From UBA2821 sp902763335 (GTDB lineage Bacteria > Bacillota > Clostridia > Lachnospirales > Lachnospiraceae), in assembly GCA_052066835.1 (NCBI GenBank), contig JBQHRJ010000002.1: a DNA stretch of 64,000 nt. The stretch is one strand, 5' to 3'. Under the pieces are notes generated by a model that worked only from the letters and a program-made list of their open reading frames with translations, did not search any database and was not told the DNA's origin. The first letter of the stretch is position 1, and every line of letters begins with the position of its first letter. Shown here in pieces: positions 54,346 through 62,900 of the stretch. The translations under genes and the position numbers were made by a program.

Positions 54346-54843
54346 TTACCTGTTATCAACTTTTTCAGGATACATATCATGTTCGCAAAGTCGTTTCCAT
54401 GCAACTTCTTCCCACTTTGTTCCCTCTTTTCCGTAATTGCAGTACGGATCTATGGATATTCCTCCTCTTGGAGTGAATTTTCCCCATACTTCAATATATT
54501 TAGGATCCATCAGCTTTATAAGATCCTTCATTATAATATTTACACAGTCCTCATGAAAGTCTCCGTGATTTCTGAAACTGAATAAATATAATTTTAACGA
54601 TTTACTCTCAACCATTCGTTCGCCCGGAACATATGATATGGTAATTGTCGCAAAATCCGGCTGTCCTGTTATCGGACACAGACTTGTAAATTCCGGACAG
54701 TTAAATTTTACAAAATAATCGTTATCCGGATGTTTATTTATAAATGTTTCAAGCATTTCCGGTGCATAATCATCCGGATACTTAGTTCCCTGATTTCCAA
54801 GTAATGTTATTCCTTCTTTTTCCTGACTGTTTCTTCCTTCCAT
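54346..54843 (-). CDS. queF: NADPH-dependent 7-cyano-7-deazaguanine reductase
   Basis: A 165-residue unimodular QueF that reduces preQ0 to preQ1. The catalytic Cys is in SLCPITGQPDFA, with FRNHGDFHED and GEWGK-type EVWGKFTPRGGISIDPY. Last gene of the queuosine operon; its product is the riboswitch ligand. Confidence 0.96.
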   Translation of the reverse strand: MEGRNSQEKEGITLLGNQGTKYPDDYAPEMLETFINKHPDNDYFVKFNCPEFTSLCPITGQPDFATITISYVPGERMVESKSLKLYLFSFRNHGDFHEDCVNIIMKDLIKLMDPKYIEVWGKFTPRGGISIDPYCNYGKEGTKWEEVAWKRLCEHDMYPEKVDNR

Positions 54844-54874
54844 GTTTTACCTCCAGATTTATGATAAACTTAAC

Positions 54875-55552
54875 TTATAATGCCGGATCCTTTACTCCGT
54901 TAGCCTCAAATGCTTTCGCCCTGTCTATACATGTACCGCATTTTCCGCAGGGTTTATCCCCTCCCTCATAACAGCTCCATGTATATTCATACGGCACCTT
55001 AAGTTCAAGTCCTTTTTTTACCACGTCAGCCTTTGTCCATTTTACAAACGGTGCCTCGATTCTTAACTGTTCTCCGCTTCCTATATATATAGCATCAGAC
55101 ATGGCATTATTAAATGCATCACTGCAATCCGGATATGCATTACCGGCTGCATCATCACTGTGTGCGCCATAATATATCACATCACAACCTTTGGATATTG
55201 CTATGCTGGCAGCAGATGACAGAAATAATCCGTTTCTGAACGGAACATATGTTGACACAGGTTTACCGTCCGTTTTCTCAAGCTGGCTTGCATAACTTTC
55301 CTCCGGTATCTCTGCATCTGAATGACTTAAGAGTGAGCAGTCACTATATTCAAAAATCTTTGCAAGGTCCAGATAAATATGCTCCACTCCGTAATATGCC
55401 GCTATCTTATCAGATGCCTCAATTTCCTTTGTATGCTTCTGACCGTATGAAACAGACAATGCACACACATTTTCCACTCCGTATTTTTCTATCGCCATGC
55501 CGAGGCATGTAGTACTGTCTACTCCTCCGCTAAATAACACTAATGCTTTCAT
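54875..55552 (-). CDS. queC: 7-cyano-7-deazaguanine synthase
   Basis: A 225-residue ATP-dependent enzyme converting carboxy-deazaguanine to preQ0. LVLFSGGVDSTTCLG is the P-loop; the zinc site is CYEGGDKPCGKCGTC near the C-terminus. Confidence 0.97.
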   Translation of the reverse strand: MKALVLFSGGVDSTTCLGMAIEKYGVENVCALSVSYGQKHTKEIEASDKIAAYYGVEHIYLDLAKIFEYSDCSLLSHSDAEIPEESYASQLEKTDGKPVSTYVPFRNGLFLSSAASIAISKGCDVIYYGAHSDDAAGNAYPDCSDAFNNAMSDAIYIGSGEQLRIEAPFVKWTKADVVKKGLELKVPYEYTWSCYEGGDKPCGKCGTCIDRAKAFEANGVKDPAL

Positions 55553-55565
55553 ATGTTCTCCTTTC

Positions 55566-56144
55566 CTACATAAACAGCTTCATCTGAAGTGCCATGTCTT
55601 CTTTGAATTTTCCACGAAGCGTTGTTGTATGTGTAACTGCTCCCGGTTTCTTAATTCCTCTGGCAGTCATACAACTGTGACTTCCCTTTATCATTACTGC
55701 CACGTCTTCAGAGCCGGTTATCATCTCCATTATCTCAGCTATATCAGTTCCTATTCTCTCCTGAAGCTGCAGTCTCTTTGACACCATATCTGCTATTCTT
55801 GCTATTTTGCTTAGTCCTATAACCTTACCATTCGGTATATACGCAACCGTGACTTTCATATCATACATAAGCGCCATGTGATGTTCACAATAGCTAAATA
55901 TGTCTATATCCCTCACTATGACCATATCTTTTGAATCAGTCTCAAAATCCATTTCATCTGTAAATGTTTTATCAAACATTTCTGCTATTTCCTGATTTGT
56001 ATAATTCATTCCCTCAAAAACTTCCTGATACATTTTTGCCACTCTCTCAGGTGTGTCTTTAAGCCCCTCTCTGTCAGGATCATCTCCCAACGCTACAAGT
56101 ATTCCTCTTATATGCTTTTTTATTGCTTCAGTATCTATTGCCAT
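55566..56144 (-). CDS. folE: GTP cyclohydrolase I
   Basis: A 192-residue FolE: SYCEHHMALMYDMKV and GSHSCMTARGIKKPGAV supply the zinc ligands, and GLSKIARIADMVSKRLQLQER is conserved. It opens both folate and queuosine synthesis; within the que operon its main duty is probably 7-deazaguanine supply, and it also feeds the distant folBK. Confidence 0.96.
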   Translation of the reverse strand: MAIDTEAIKKHIRGILVALGDDPDREGLKDTPERVAKMYQEVFEGMNYTNQEIAEMFDKTFTDEMDFETDSKDMVIVRDIDIFSYCEHHMALMYDMKVTVAYIPNGKVIGLSKIARIADMVSKRLQLQERIGTDIAEIMEMITGSEDVAVMIKGSHSCMTARGIKKPGAVTHTTTLRGKFKEDMALQMKLFM

Positions 56145-56171
56145 TTTTATTACCTCCAGCCATACCTTTCA

Positions 56172-56825
56172 TCAGACACCACGTTTATCCGGCGCCCATA
56201 TTATTTTGTGCATCTGTAACTGCATGTTTACACCATTTAATTTATATTTTTTCATAAATTCAACCATCATTTCCAGCGAAATTTTCCCATATACCGGTGA
56301 TAAATATACATTACATTTATCAACCAGGTTATATTTTTCTATTATCTCCCTGAATCTGTTTAAATCATTTTCATCTCCTGCAACAAATTTAACTGTATCC
56401 TTCTTTGTGAGAAAATCAAAATTACCGACATTCATATACTGTTCCATTCCGCTTCCCGGAAGTTTATAATCCATTGTAAATGATGCCTTTGATTTGAATC
56501 TGCTTAAATCCACACTTCCGTTTGTCTCTATTTCCACATACATGCCCATAGCAAGTATGCAGTCAATCAACAGACGGATTCCCGGCTGCTTTAACGGTTC
56601 TCCACCGGTAAGTGTCACATTATGAATGCCTGTTTCCTTTATATATTCACATATTTCCTCAAGGCTCATTTCCTCATACGGAACATCCTCCTCATTCACC
56701 CATGTAGTGTCACAAAAACTGCATTTTAAATTACATCCGCAAAATCTTATAAACACCGCAAGCTGTCCCGAGTGTGTTCCCTCACCATTTATACTTACAA
56801 ATTTTTCTGCAACCTTATATATCAT
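56172..56825 (-). CDS. queE: 7-carboxy-7-deazaguanine synthase
   Basis: A 217-residue radical-SAM enzyme; the cluster motif is CGCNLKCSFCDTTW, with SINGEGTHSGQLAVFIRF and LTGGEPLKQPG. It makes the 7-deazapurine ring from carboxy-tetrahydropterin. It starts eight bases past the queD stop. Confidence 0.96.
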   Translation of the reverse strand: MIYKVAEKFVSINGEGTHSGQLAVFIRFCGCNLKCSFCDTTWVNEEDVPYEEMSLEEICEYIKETGIHNVTLTGGEPLKQPGIRLLIDCILAMGMYVEIETNGSVDLSRFKSKASFTMDYKLPGSGMEQYMNVGNFDFLTKKDTVKFVAGDENDLNRFREIIEKYNLVDKCNVYLSPVYGKISLEMMVEFMKKYKLNGVNMQLQMHKIIWAPDKRGV

Positions 56826-56833
56826 AATTCACA

Positions 56834-57259
56834 CTATTCTCCATTCCTATATGATGCACAATTGTTAGGTGTTTCATATACTGTAGCCATATTTACCGTA
56901 TATCCAGCCCTGCTCATTACATCATAAAAATACTTTGCAAAATTTTCTGCTGTAGGTCTGAATTTCACTTCCCTTATCAGAAATCCCTCTTCACGCATTG
57001 CATCCATTGTTTTTTCCTTCAATGTTCCCTCTTCAATAATCATGGTATGGTCAAAATAGTCTACTTCTTTTTTTAAATCATCTTTGAGTTTTCCAAAATC
57101 GACAATCATTCCTCTTGTCTGCGCATCTTCACGTAGTTTATCCGCACATATCTGAATTTCAACTTTCCATCTGTGTCCATGAATGTTACTGCATTTACCT
57201 TTGTATCCCGACAAAAAATGTGCAGAGTCAAAACATTCTTCGATTTTTAATATATACAT
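56834..57259 (-). CDS. queD: 6-carboxytetrahydropterin synthase
   Basis: A 141-residue QueD: ECFDSAHFLSGYKGKCSNIHGHRWKVE provides zinc histidines and the catalytic Cys, and VYETPNNCASY is near the end. First gene of the operon, 30 bases past the leader terminator. Confidence 0.96.
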   Translation of the reverse strand: MYILKIEECFDSAHFLSGYKGKCSNIHGHRWKVEIQICADKLREDAQTRGMIVDFGKLKDDLKKEVDYFDHTMIIEEGTLKEKTMDAMREEGFLIREVKFRPTAENFAKYFYDVMSRAGYTVNMATVYETPNNCASYRNGE

Positions 57260-57289
57260 AAATTCTCTCCTTATTTTAACTGTTAAACT

Positions 57290-57317
57290 AAAAAAAGCAG
57301 GACGTTTCAGTCCTGCT
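57290..57317 (-). terminator. Leader terminator of the que operon
   Basis: AGCAGGAC (57296-57303) and GTCCTGCT (57310-57317) form an eight-base GC-rich stem with six T following on the minus strand, upstream of queD. It lies inside the leader, so it acts as an attenuator. The GTCCTG arm can also pair with CAGGAC in the aptamer tail. Confidence 0.85.
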
Positions 57318-57359
57318 TCACTTAATAATCATTCTTTAGTAATCATTATAATTGAAGTA

Positions 57360-57404
57360 GTCCTGGTTTTGTTTATAGACAGGATGGTACAAACGAACTG
57401 TCTT
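57360..57404 (-). promoter_or_regulatory. PreQ1-I-type riboswitch candidate
   Basis: On the minus strand AGACAG (57403-57398) pairs with CTGTCT (57382-57377) around a 15-base loop TTCGTTTGTACCATC. The A-rich tail ATAAACAAAACCAGG closely matches the tail of the Thermoanaerobacter preQ1-I aptamer (UUAACAAAACAAGG). Pairing of tail GG with loop CC would make the pseudoknot. Bound preQ1 would hide CAGGAC and let the terminator form, shutting down queDE-folE-queCF. The loop deviates from the consensus, hence the moderate confidence. Confidence 0.65.
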
Positions 57405-57412
57405 TCGTTAAG

Positions 57413-57442
57413 AGTATAGTTCAAAAGCATTCAGGTGTCAAC
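57413..57442 (-). promoter_or_regulatory. Promoter of the que operon
   Basis: TTGACA at 57442-57437 and TATACT at 57418-57413, 18 bases apart. The predicted start falls just before the riboswitch candidate. Confidence 0.7.
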
Positions 57443-57459
57443 TATCCTCTCCTTAAAAA

Positions 57460-58101
57460 CTATAAATATCTTACAAGCTCCGAAGGTTTATCTATGAATC
57501 TCGTTCCACCGTTTGCAATAAGGAAATCTTTATCTCTGAATCCCCACAGTACTGATACTACATCGATTCCTGCATTTTTAGCGGTTGCTATATCAACATC
57601 TGAATCACCAACGTATAATGTGTGTGCTTTATCACTTCCAAGTTCAGATATAGCCCTGTTTACAGAATCCGGTGCCGGTTTTCTCCTGACACCTTTGCAC
57701 TCTCCTATGGCAACGTCTATATATTCCTTAAAGAAAACATCATTAAGTTCCTTGACTGCCTCATCCATTTTGTTAGACACTATAGCCATTTTTACGTTTT
57801 TTGCTTTTAATTCATCCATAAGAGTACATATACCATCATAAGGTTTTGTATTATCCATGCAGTGTTTATCATAATGTTCCATAAAACAGTCAAATGCATT
57901 CTTTACTGTATCATCATCCGTTCCCTCCGGAACAGCTCTCTGTATAAGTTTCATTATGCCGTTTCCCACAAATCTTCTTACCTCATCAAGAGTTCTCTCC
58001 GGAAAGTCAAACTCTCTCATAACGTAATTTGTACTGTTTTTCAAATCCTCCAGCGTGTTCAATAATGTTCCGTCTAAATCAAAAACAACTGTATTGTACA
58101 T
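57460..58101 (-). CDS. HAD-family phosphatase (phosphoglycolate phosphatase-like)
   Basis: A 213-residue HAD hydrolase: FDLDGTLLNTLED (nucleophile and acid aspartates), VSNKMD for motif II, and VGDSDVDIATAKNAG for motif IV. Sub-family with a four-helix cap after motif I, as in Gph/PpaX. Substrate not determinable. It lies just upstream of the que promoter on the same strand. Confidence 0.88.
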   Translation of the reverse strand: MYNTVVFDLDGTLLNTLEDLKNSTNYVMREFDFPERTLDEVRRFVGNGIMKLIQRAVPEGTDDDTVKNAFDCFMEHYDKHCMDNTKPYDGICTLMDELKAKNVKMAIVSNKMDEAVKELNDVFFKEYIDVAIGECKGVRRKPAPDSVNRAISELGSDKAHTLYVGDSDVDIATAKNAGIDVVSVLWGFRDKDFLIANGGTRFIDKPSELVRYL

Positions 58102-58125
58102 CTATTTTCTCCATTTCTCTAAAAA

Positions 58126-60030
58126 CTACATACTTCCATATTCACTGTAAACGCCTTTTCCACGTTCTTTTGCATTATATAACGCTTCATCCGCCTGCGC
58201 AAGTACATTATCCATAGATTCTTCGCTGTCATTCAATACTACAACTCCGCCAGACACACCCTTGATTCCAATCACTTCGTTTACGACATCAACCTTCACT
58301 TCTTCAAACATTTTCCACAGTCTTTCTAATCTGTCACCTATCTCATCGCGATTTTCACATCCGTACATCATTATACAAAACTCATCTCCGGAGCGCCTTG
58401 CAGAAATACATCTGTACTTTGATACCTTATTAAGCACCGCAGCAAATGCCTTTAAATAATTATCTCCCGCATCATGTCCATATGTGTCATTTACACTCTT
58501 AAAATCATCAAGATCCATCATAACAACCGCACACAAATTGTCATCTTTCACGGATTTTAAAAGTCTGCTGCCCTGATTTTTAAAATATTTATATCTGTAC
58601 AATCCCGTCAACTGGTCATGCTCATTTACGTATTTCATTTCCAGCTTTCTCTTAGTATCCTCTGTTACATCAGTTATAATACCCACATAACCGTTTTTCT
58701 CATCAACCATCCTGATATGCACATACTTATCTTCTGCTACCTGATACACATCATTCTCTCCCGGTATAGGTTCACTCATTATTCTCTTTATCATGCCATA
58801 GAACAGATTTTTATCCTTATATAAAAGTTCTATATCATCATCCCCAAGACACAACATTTTCTTTAATCCGTTAGTAACAAATACATGCTGCATATCATCA
58901 TTATATTCAAACGCAACCAATGGCATATCATTAATGTCTATTATCTTTGCAAGTCTGTCTGAGGCATTTACAATGCTTCTTACCATCTTATTTATGCCTT
59001 CGCTCAGTTCTTCAAATTCTGGATTTCCACCTACATTTACATTTGTGCTAAGATTGCCGTCCGTTATCCTTCTAACATCCCTTAATATTCCATGTATGCC
59101 TTTTATAACATTTTTCTCCACAAGATAATTGAGAAGTGCTATGGCAATCAGTTCAATAAAAAGCATATATACAAGCGTTAAAATGATATTCTTCCAATAG
59201 CTCTCAAACATATTACTAATGTCCATCGAACCCCCTATAAGTGTATCCCCTGCCTTTTTTGTCACTACATACTTGTATTTGCCGTCAAGTTTACACAAAA
59301 ATCCTTTTCCCTCTTTAAGATTTGATACGTCATAATCCTTTTTATTATAATCATCATTCGTATGTGCAATAACTTTATTTTCATTTATATCTACCGCAAA
59401 ATAAGCTTCTCCGTAATTTTTAATGAAATGCGAATAAATATACTGATATGTATATCTCTCCTGCGCCTCCATTTGCCTTACCGGTTCAAGTCCTATCTGA
59501 ACTATTCCTCTGCTCGCTCCACTTCCCACAGCCACTCCAACATATTTCATCATCTTTGATTCAGCGGTGTTTGGCTGCGCCTCCTGAATAAAATATTCAA
59601 GATTTCCATCAAGAAGCTGCAAAAACTCTCTTGTCTGATCACCATCATGAAAATCTATTCCCACATACTTTTCTACTGATGAACTTCTGATAATACCATC
59701 AGCATCTATAGCATGAATCTCATCCACGTTAAGCAGCTTTGCAAGTTCCTGTAATTCATCTACATTACTGCATTTTTCAGGATTCATCTCTATTACATAT
59801 GCAGCCGCACGGGCTCTTGTAAGATAATCCTCATCAAGATTTTTCTTTATACTGTCTAATTCAGTTTTATTATTCTGCATCATGCTTATTATCTGGTCAA
59901 TCTTAACAATGCTCATGTTATTTCTCTGTTTCACGACATAATACATATTAGTCACGCAACTAATCAAAAACATAACCATAACCGAAAATGTCATAACCAT
60001 TATAGTATTTTTTCTGAAAATCTTCTGCAT
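58126..60030 (-). CDS. Membrane diguanylate cyclase with Cache sensor, HAMP and PAS
   Basis: A 634-residue protein. Membrane helices near 10-30 and 285-308 flank a periplasmic-type Cache sensor. A HAMP domain (RDVRRITDGNLSTNVNVGG), a PAS-like domain and a GGDEF domain follow (DQLTGLYRYKYF, MDLDDFKSVNDTYGHDAGDNYL). The active loop reads RSGDEF instead of the usual GGDEF. Variants with Ser at the first Gly can be active, so it is likely a cyclic di-GMP synthase, but this is not certain. No RxxD inhibitory site was noticed. Start chosen at ATG 60030, after GAGGGG. Confidence 0.87.
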   Translation of the reverse strand: MQKIFRKNTIMVMTFSVMVMFLISCVTNMYYVVKQRNNMSIVKIDQIISMMQNNKTELDSIKKNLDEDYLTRARAAAYVIEMNPEKCSNVDELQELAKLLNVDEIHAIDADGIIRSSSVEKYVGIDFHDGDQTREFLQLLDGNLEYFIQEAQPNTAESKMMKYVGVAVGSGASRGIVQIGLEPVRQMEAQERYTYQYIYSHFIKNYGEAYFAVDINENKVIAHTNDDYNKKDYDVSNLKEGKGFLCKLDGKYKYVVTKKAGDTLIGGSMDISNMFESYWKNIILTLVYMLFIELIAIALLNYLVEKNVIKGIHGILRDVRRITDGNLSTNVNVGGNPEFEELSEGINKMVRSIVNASDRLAKIIDINDMPLVAFEYNDDMQHVFVTNGLKKMLCLGDDDIELLYKDKNLFYGMIKRIMSEPIPGENDVYQVAEDKYVHIRMVDEKNGYVGIITDVTEDTKRKLEMKYVNEHDQLTGLYRYKYFKNQGSRLLKSVKDDNLCAVVMMDLDDFKSVNDTYGHDAGDNYLKAFAAVLNKVSKYRCISARRSGDEFCIMMYGCENRDEIGDRLERLWKMFEEVKVDVVNEVIGIKGVSGGVVVLNDSEESMDNVLAQADEALYNAKERGKGVYSEYGSM

Positions 60031-60097
60031 AGTACCCCTCTTTTCGCTTGTCATTGTAATTTTCTATGATTACATAGTGCTTACAGTCTTGTGCAAT

Positions 60098-60133
60098 AAA
60101 AAAACGCACAGTCATATCTGAATAACTGTACGT
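60098..60133 (-). terminator. Terminator after tRNA-Gly
   Basis: Arms 60104-60112 and 60125-60133 pair with one mismatch, followed by seven T on the minus strand. It lies eight bases from the tRNA 3' end. Confidence 0.8.
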
Positions 60134-60140
60134 TCTGTAA

Positions 60141-60213
60141 AGCGCGAGACGGGACTCGAACCCGCGGCCCCGACCTTGGCAAGGTCGTGCTCCACCAACT
60201 GAGCCACTCGCGC
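60141..60213 (-). tRNA. tRNA-Gly (anticodon GCC)
   Basis: A 73-base cloverleaf: acceptor GCGCGAG/CTCGCGC, D-arm with GGCTCAGTTGGTGGAGC, anticodon arm CGACCTTGCCAAGGTCG with GCC, and T-arm GCGGGTTCGAGTCCCGT. CCA is not encoded. Discriminator base is U. Confidence 0.97.
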
Positions 60214-60242
60214 ATGCATCAAATGCATAAATAATTATACAG

Positions 60243-60992
60243 CTACATCATGTTATTGTCAATAACATTTTTAATAGAAATCACATATTCAAGATTATTA
60301 TATTTCTTATCCTTGAATGATGGTATCTGTTTACTGACTATATCTATCCACTGGCTGTCTGCCGTCATATCAATATTTGCCCTGGCTATTCCGATATTTA
60401 TATGATTGTAATGAGCCGTTACAGGTAAATGTGCCTTTTTCATAAACAAATGCAGACTGTCTTTATATACAAGCATTCTCCACGGCTGCGAATTAAAAGA
60501 TGAAGGTGCCATTCTCACCGCCTCTATAAGTTTATCAATATTGACATTCGGTGTATCTTTAAATGTACATATATCCTGTTGTGTATGCCTTGAAGCTTCT
60601 ATGGATTCTCTGAAACATTCCTCATCAGCATATCCGAATGCAACCACAATAACTTTTTTCCTTCCTTTTGCATCACGCTTTGCAGCATACCCGGAGCTTC
60701 CCTGATAGCAGCATCCCAATCCCATGGATACAAGATACATAACCATGTACTGCATAACATATCCCGCATTTTCGCCATATCCCTCTTTCTCCTCTGAGTA
60801 TATGGTTATATAATGTGGTGCCTTTGCTTTCTTTGAACCTGCTACAACTTCTATATTAATATCTATATCATCATACAGTCTCTCCACTGTATCAGCATAA
60901 GCTACAATATCGCCTATTACTTCCTTCGGTAAAATCCTGTCCTCAAATTTTCTGACTGTTTTTCTTTTTATAATAGCTTCGTATAAATCCAT
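60243..60992 (-). CDS. Nitroreductase-family protein
   Basis: A 249-residue FMN-type protein: AIIKRKTVRKFEDR at the N-terminus, SMGLGCCYQGSSG, and VRMAPSSFNSQPWRMLVYKD near the C-terminus. It is most like the two-domain 'putative TM nitroreductase' group. Substrate unknown. It diverges from the GNAT gene across the palindromic element. Confidence 0.83.
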   Translation of the reverse strand: MDLYEAIIKRKTVRKFEDRILPKEVIGDIVAYADTVERLYDDIDINIEVVAGSKKAKAPHYITIYSEEKEGYGENAGYVMQYMVMYLVSMGLGCCYQGSSGYAAKRDAKGRKKVIVVAFGYADEECFRESIEASRHTQQDICTFKDTPNVNIDKLIEAVRMAPSSFNSQPWRMLVYKDSLHLFMKKAHLPVTAHYNHINIGIARANIDMTADSQWIDIVSKQIPSFKDKKYNNLEYVISIKNVIDNNMM

Positions 60993-61083
60993 TAGACCCT
61001 GATCCTTTCATGGCACATCTTCTATAACGTTATTCTACTACACATATATCATATTTTCTATTATTTTTTTTATTTTTATTATA

Positions 61084-61216
61084 TAATAAGATTCAGGTGT
61101 AAAAAGTGTGCTACGCACCAGCCAAGCACAATATGTGATATTGCAAGCTAGCTTGCAAATACACATACTTGTGTTGGCTAGTCCCCGTAGGGGCTTTTTA
61201 CACCTGAATCTTATTA
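61084..61216. repeat. 133-bp palindromic element with 22-bp perfect terminal inverted repeats
   Basis: The arms at 61085-61106 and 61194-61215 are exact complements (23 bp counting the flanking T/A). Just inside each arm is a small GTA-loop hairpin (GTGC-GTA-GCAC on the left, CCCC-GTA-GGGG on the right) with T5 reading outward, so each end resembles an intrinsic terminator. A second stem (AGCCAAGCACAATATGTG against ACATACTTGTGTTGGCT) and a central TTGCAAGCTAGCTTGCAA palindrome fill the middle. It has no coding capacity. A MITE or a similar small repeat is the likeliest explanation; no target duplication was seen. Confidence 0.8.
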
Positions 61217-61249
61217 ATCGTAATATCTATATAGAAAGGCAGACCTTAA

Positions 61250-62032
61250 ATGAACATATATGCAACCAGCCATTTAGACAACACATTACAATCTGATATC
61301 ACAAAACTTGCAAGACTGTGCGCCAAATACGACGGTACAAGCGAACATATTTTTCTTGAGGAAGACATAAACGCTCTTCCTGAGCTTCCGGCATATTATA
61401 TAGCCACAACTAAACCTGATAATACGCTTATCGGATATATGGGTGTTTTTACGCCTGATGAATACAGTTGCGAAGTCTACTGTTATGTTCACCCTGAATA
61501 TAGAAACCAACATATATTTACCAGTTTATCAGCTCTCCTTAAGAAGAATCTTAAAAATTATGGCACAGATACCATATACTTTGTGGCTGCTCCTGATTCT
61601 ATCACGGCCACAAAGGTTGCACAACACTTACATGCCCGCCACGAACCATCAGACTATATACTCATAAATACTCTTGGAAACCGAATTGTTTCCACCGGCA
61701 CAAACGATACATTATATATAGAAGAACTTCCGCACGAAGAAGAATCAGAAGAAACCGTATCAATCATTAATGATGGCATACGCATAGGCGAATGTGGTCT
61801 TTTTTTCCTCGGTTCCTGTGCAACAATACATGGTTTTGAAATATTTGAAAAATACAGAAATAAAGGATTTGGAAAACTTTCCCTCAATCTGATACTCGAT
61901 TTTCTGGCCGATAAAAATATAACAGATGTTATACTTCATGTTACAGAAAGCAATAAAGCCGCCTGTCATCTGTATATGACAAACGGCTTCCATATAAAGG
62001 AACAGACTGATTATTATTCAATTAATATCTAG
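61250..62032 (+). CDS. GNAT acetyltransferase, two domains
   Basis: A 260-residue protein with tandem GNAT folds. The C-terminal one has the acetyl-CoA loop EKYRNKGFGKLSLNLILDF (R-x-x-G-x-G type) and the helix SNKAACHLYMTNGF; the N-terminal one (GYMGVFTPDEYSCEVYCYV, HPEYRNQHIFTSLS) is degenerate in its loop. Acceptor unknown. It starts 34 bases past the palindromic element, with AAGGCAG before the ATG. Confidence 0.83.
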   Translation: MNIYATSHLDNTLQSDITKLARLCAKYDGTSEHIFLEEDINALPELPAYYIATTKPDNTLIGYMGVFTPDEYSCEVYCYVHPEYRNQHIFTSLSALLKKNLKNYGTDTIYFVAAPDSITATKVAQHLHARHEPSDYILINTLGNRIVSTGTNDTLYIEELPHEEESEETVSIINDGIRIGECGLFFLGSCATIHGFEIFEKYRNKGFGKLSLNLILDFLADKNITDVILHVTESNKAACHLYMTNGFHIKEQTDYYSINI

Positions 62033-62056
62033 GGTATAAGAGGCAAAAGCCCCCGT

Positions 62057-62755
62057 CTAATCAAGCAGATCAAACTCCGGTCCGTTATGCCAGTAGCATA
62101 AAACAGCCTTTCCCAATATACTGTCCTCCGGAACAAAATGTGTAGTCTTCCAATATCTTGAGTCCCATGAATTGTTTCTGTTATCACCAAGAACAAAATA
62201 ACTATTATCCGGCACTGTTATCTCATCAAAGTCTCCCGAGTCATCTCTTGCCACCTTGTTACCATCACGGTCTTTGTATACAACATAGCTTTCATTCTGT
62301 TTTACGCCATTTATGTATACAATACCATCAGACATCTTAACACGGTCTCCCGGAACGCCTATAACTCTTTTCACATAATTTTTTGACGGATCATCCGGAT
62401 ATTTAAATATAATGACATCGCCTCTCTCCGGCTTTGAATTAAATTTGTAGCTCCATCTCCACCCTATCATTCTGCTGTCTGTCATTATCGTATTTTCCAT
62501 TGATCCCGTCGGAACCTCGGCATTGACTATAAGGACATGATCAATAAATACTGCTGCAAATACTGCAAATACTGCAACCTTCAGCCAACTGAAAATCTCC
62601 TTTTTTAAATCAAACTTTTCTTCCGGCTCACTTTTTTTATCTTCTACAGGAATCTTTTCCGCTGAATCGACTACCTTCTCAACATTTTCCTCTTCTTCAT
62701 CTTCTCCCCAGTAAATAATCTCTATATCATCATCTGTATAATTATTTTTTGACAT
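62057..62755 (-). CDS. lepB: Signal peptidase I
   Basis: A 232-residue type I signal peptidase. An acidic cytoplasmic N-terminus of about 60 residues precedes one membrane helix (VAVFAVFAAVFIDHVLIV). Catalytic Ser is in EVPTGSMENTI and Lys in NYVKRVIGVPGDRV; LGDNRNNSWDSRYW is box E. It cleaves secretory signal peptides outside the membrane. The ATG at 62755 has GGAG six bases upstream. Confidence 0.95.
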   Translation of the reverse strand: MSKNNYTDDDIEIIYWGEDEEEENVEKVVDSAEKIPVEDKKSEPEEKFDLKKEIFSWLKVAVFAVFAAVFIDHVLIVNAEVPTGSMENTIMTDSRMIGWRWSYKFNSKPERGDVIIFKYPDDPSKNYVKRVIGVPGDRVKMSDGIVYINGVKQNESYVVYKDRDGNKVARDDSGDFDEITVPDNSYFVLGDNRNNSWDSRYWKTTHFVPEDSILGKAVLCYWHNGPEFDLLD

Positions 62756-62803
62756 ATCATTCTCCATTCTGCACCCACAAATCTGCGCCCGGCTCATCGT
62801 TTA

Positions 62804-62832
62804 AACGGGAGTCTGCTAAGCAAACTCCCGTT
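62804..62832 (-). terminator. Hairpin after gltD
   Basis: AACGGGAGT (62804-62812) and ACTCCCGTT (62824-62832) form a nine-base stem followed by TTTAAAC on the minus strand. The T-run is short. Confidence 0.6.
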
Positions 62833-62900
62833 CAGACTATATGATATTATAGCACAGTTATGTGAACATAATGTGAAATCATTCCTGATAATATTTTATT

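Noticed and set aside
60141..60213. tRNA-Gly as prophage attachment site
   Set aside because: No integrase or phage genes lie next to it and its 3' end is followed directly by its own terminator.
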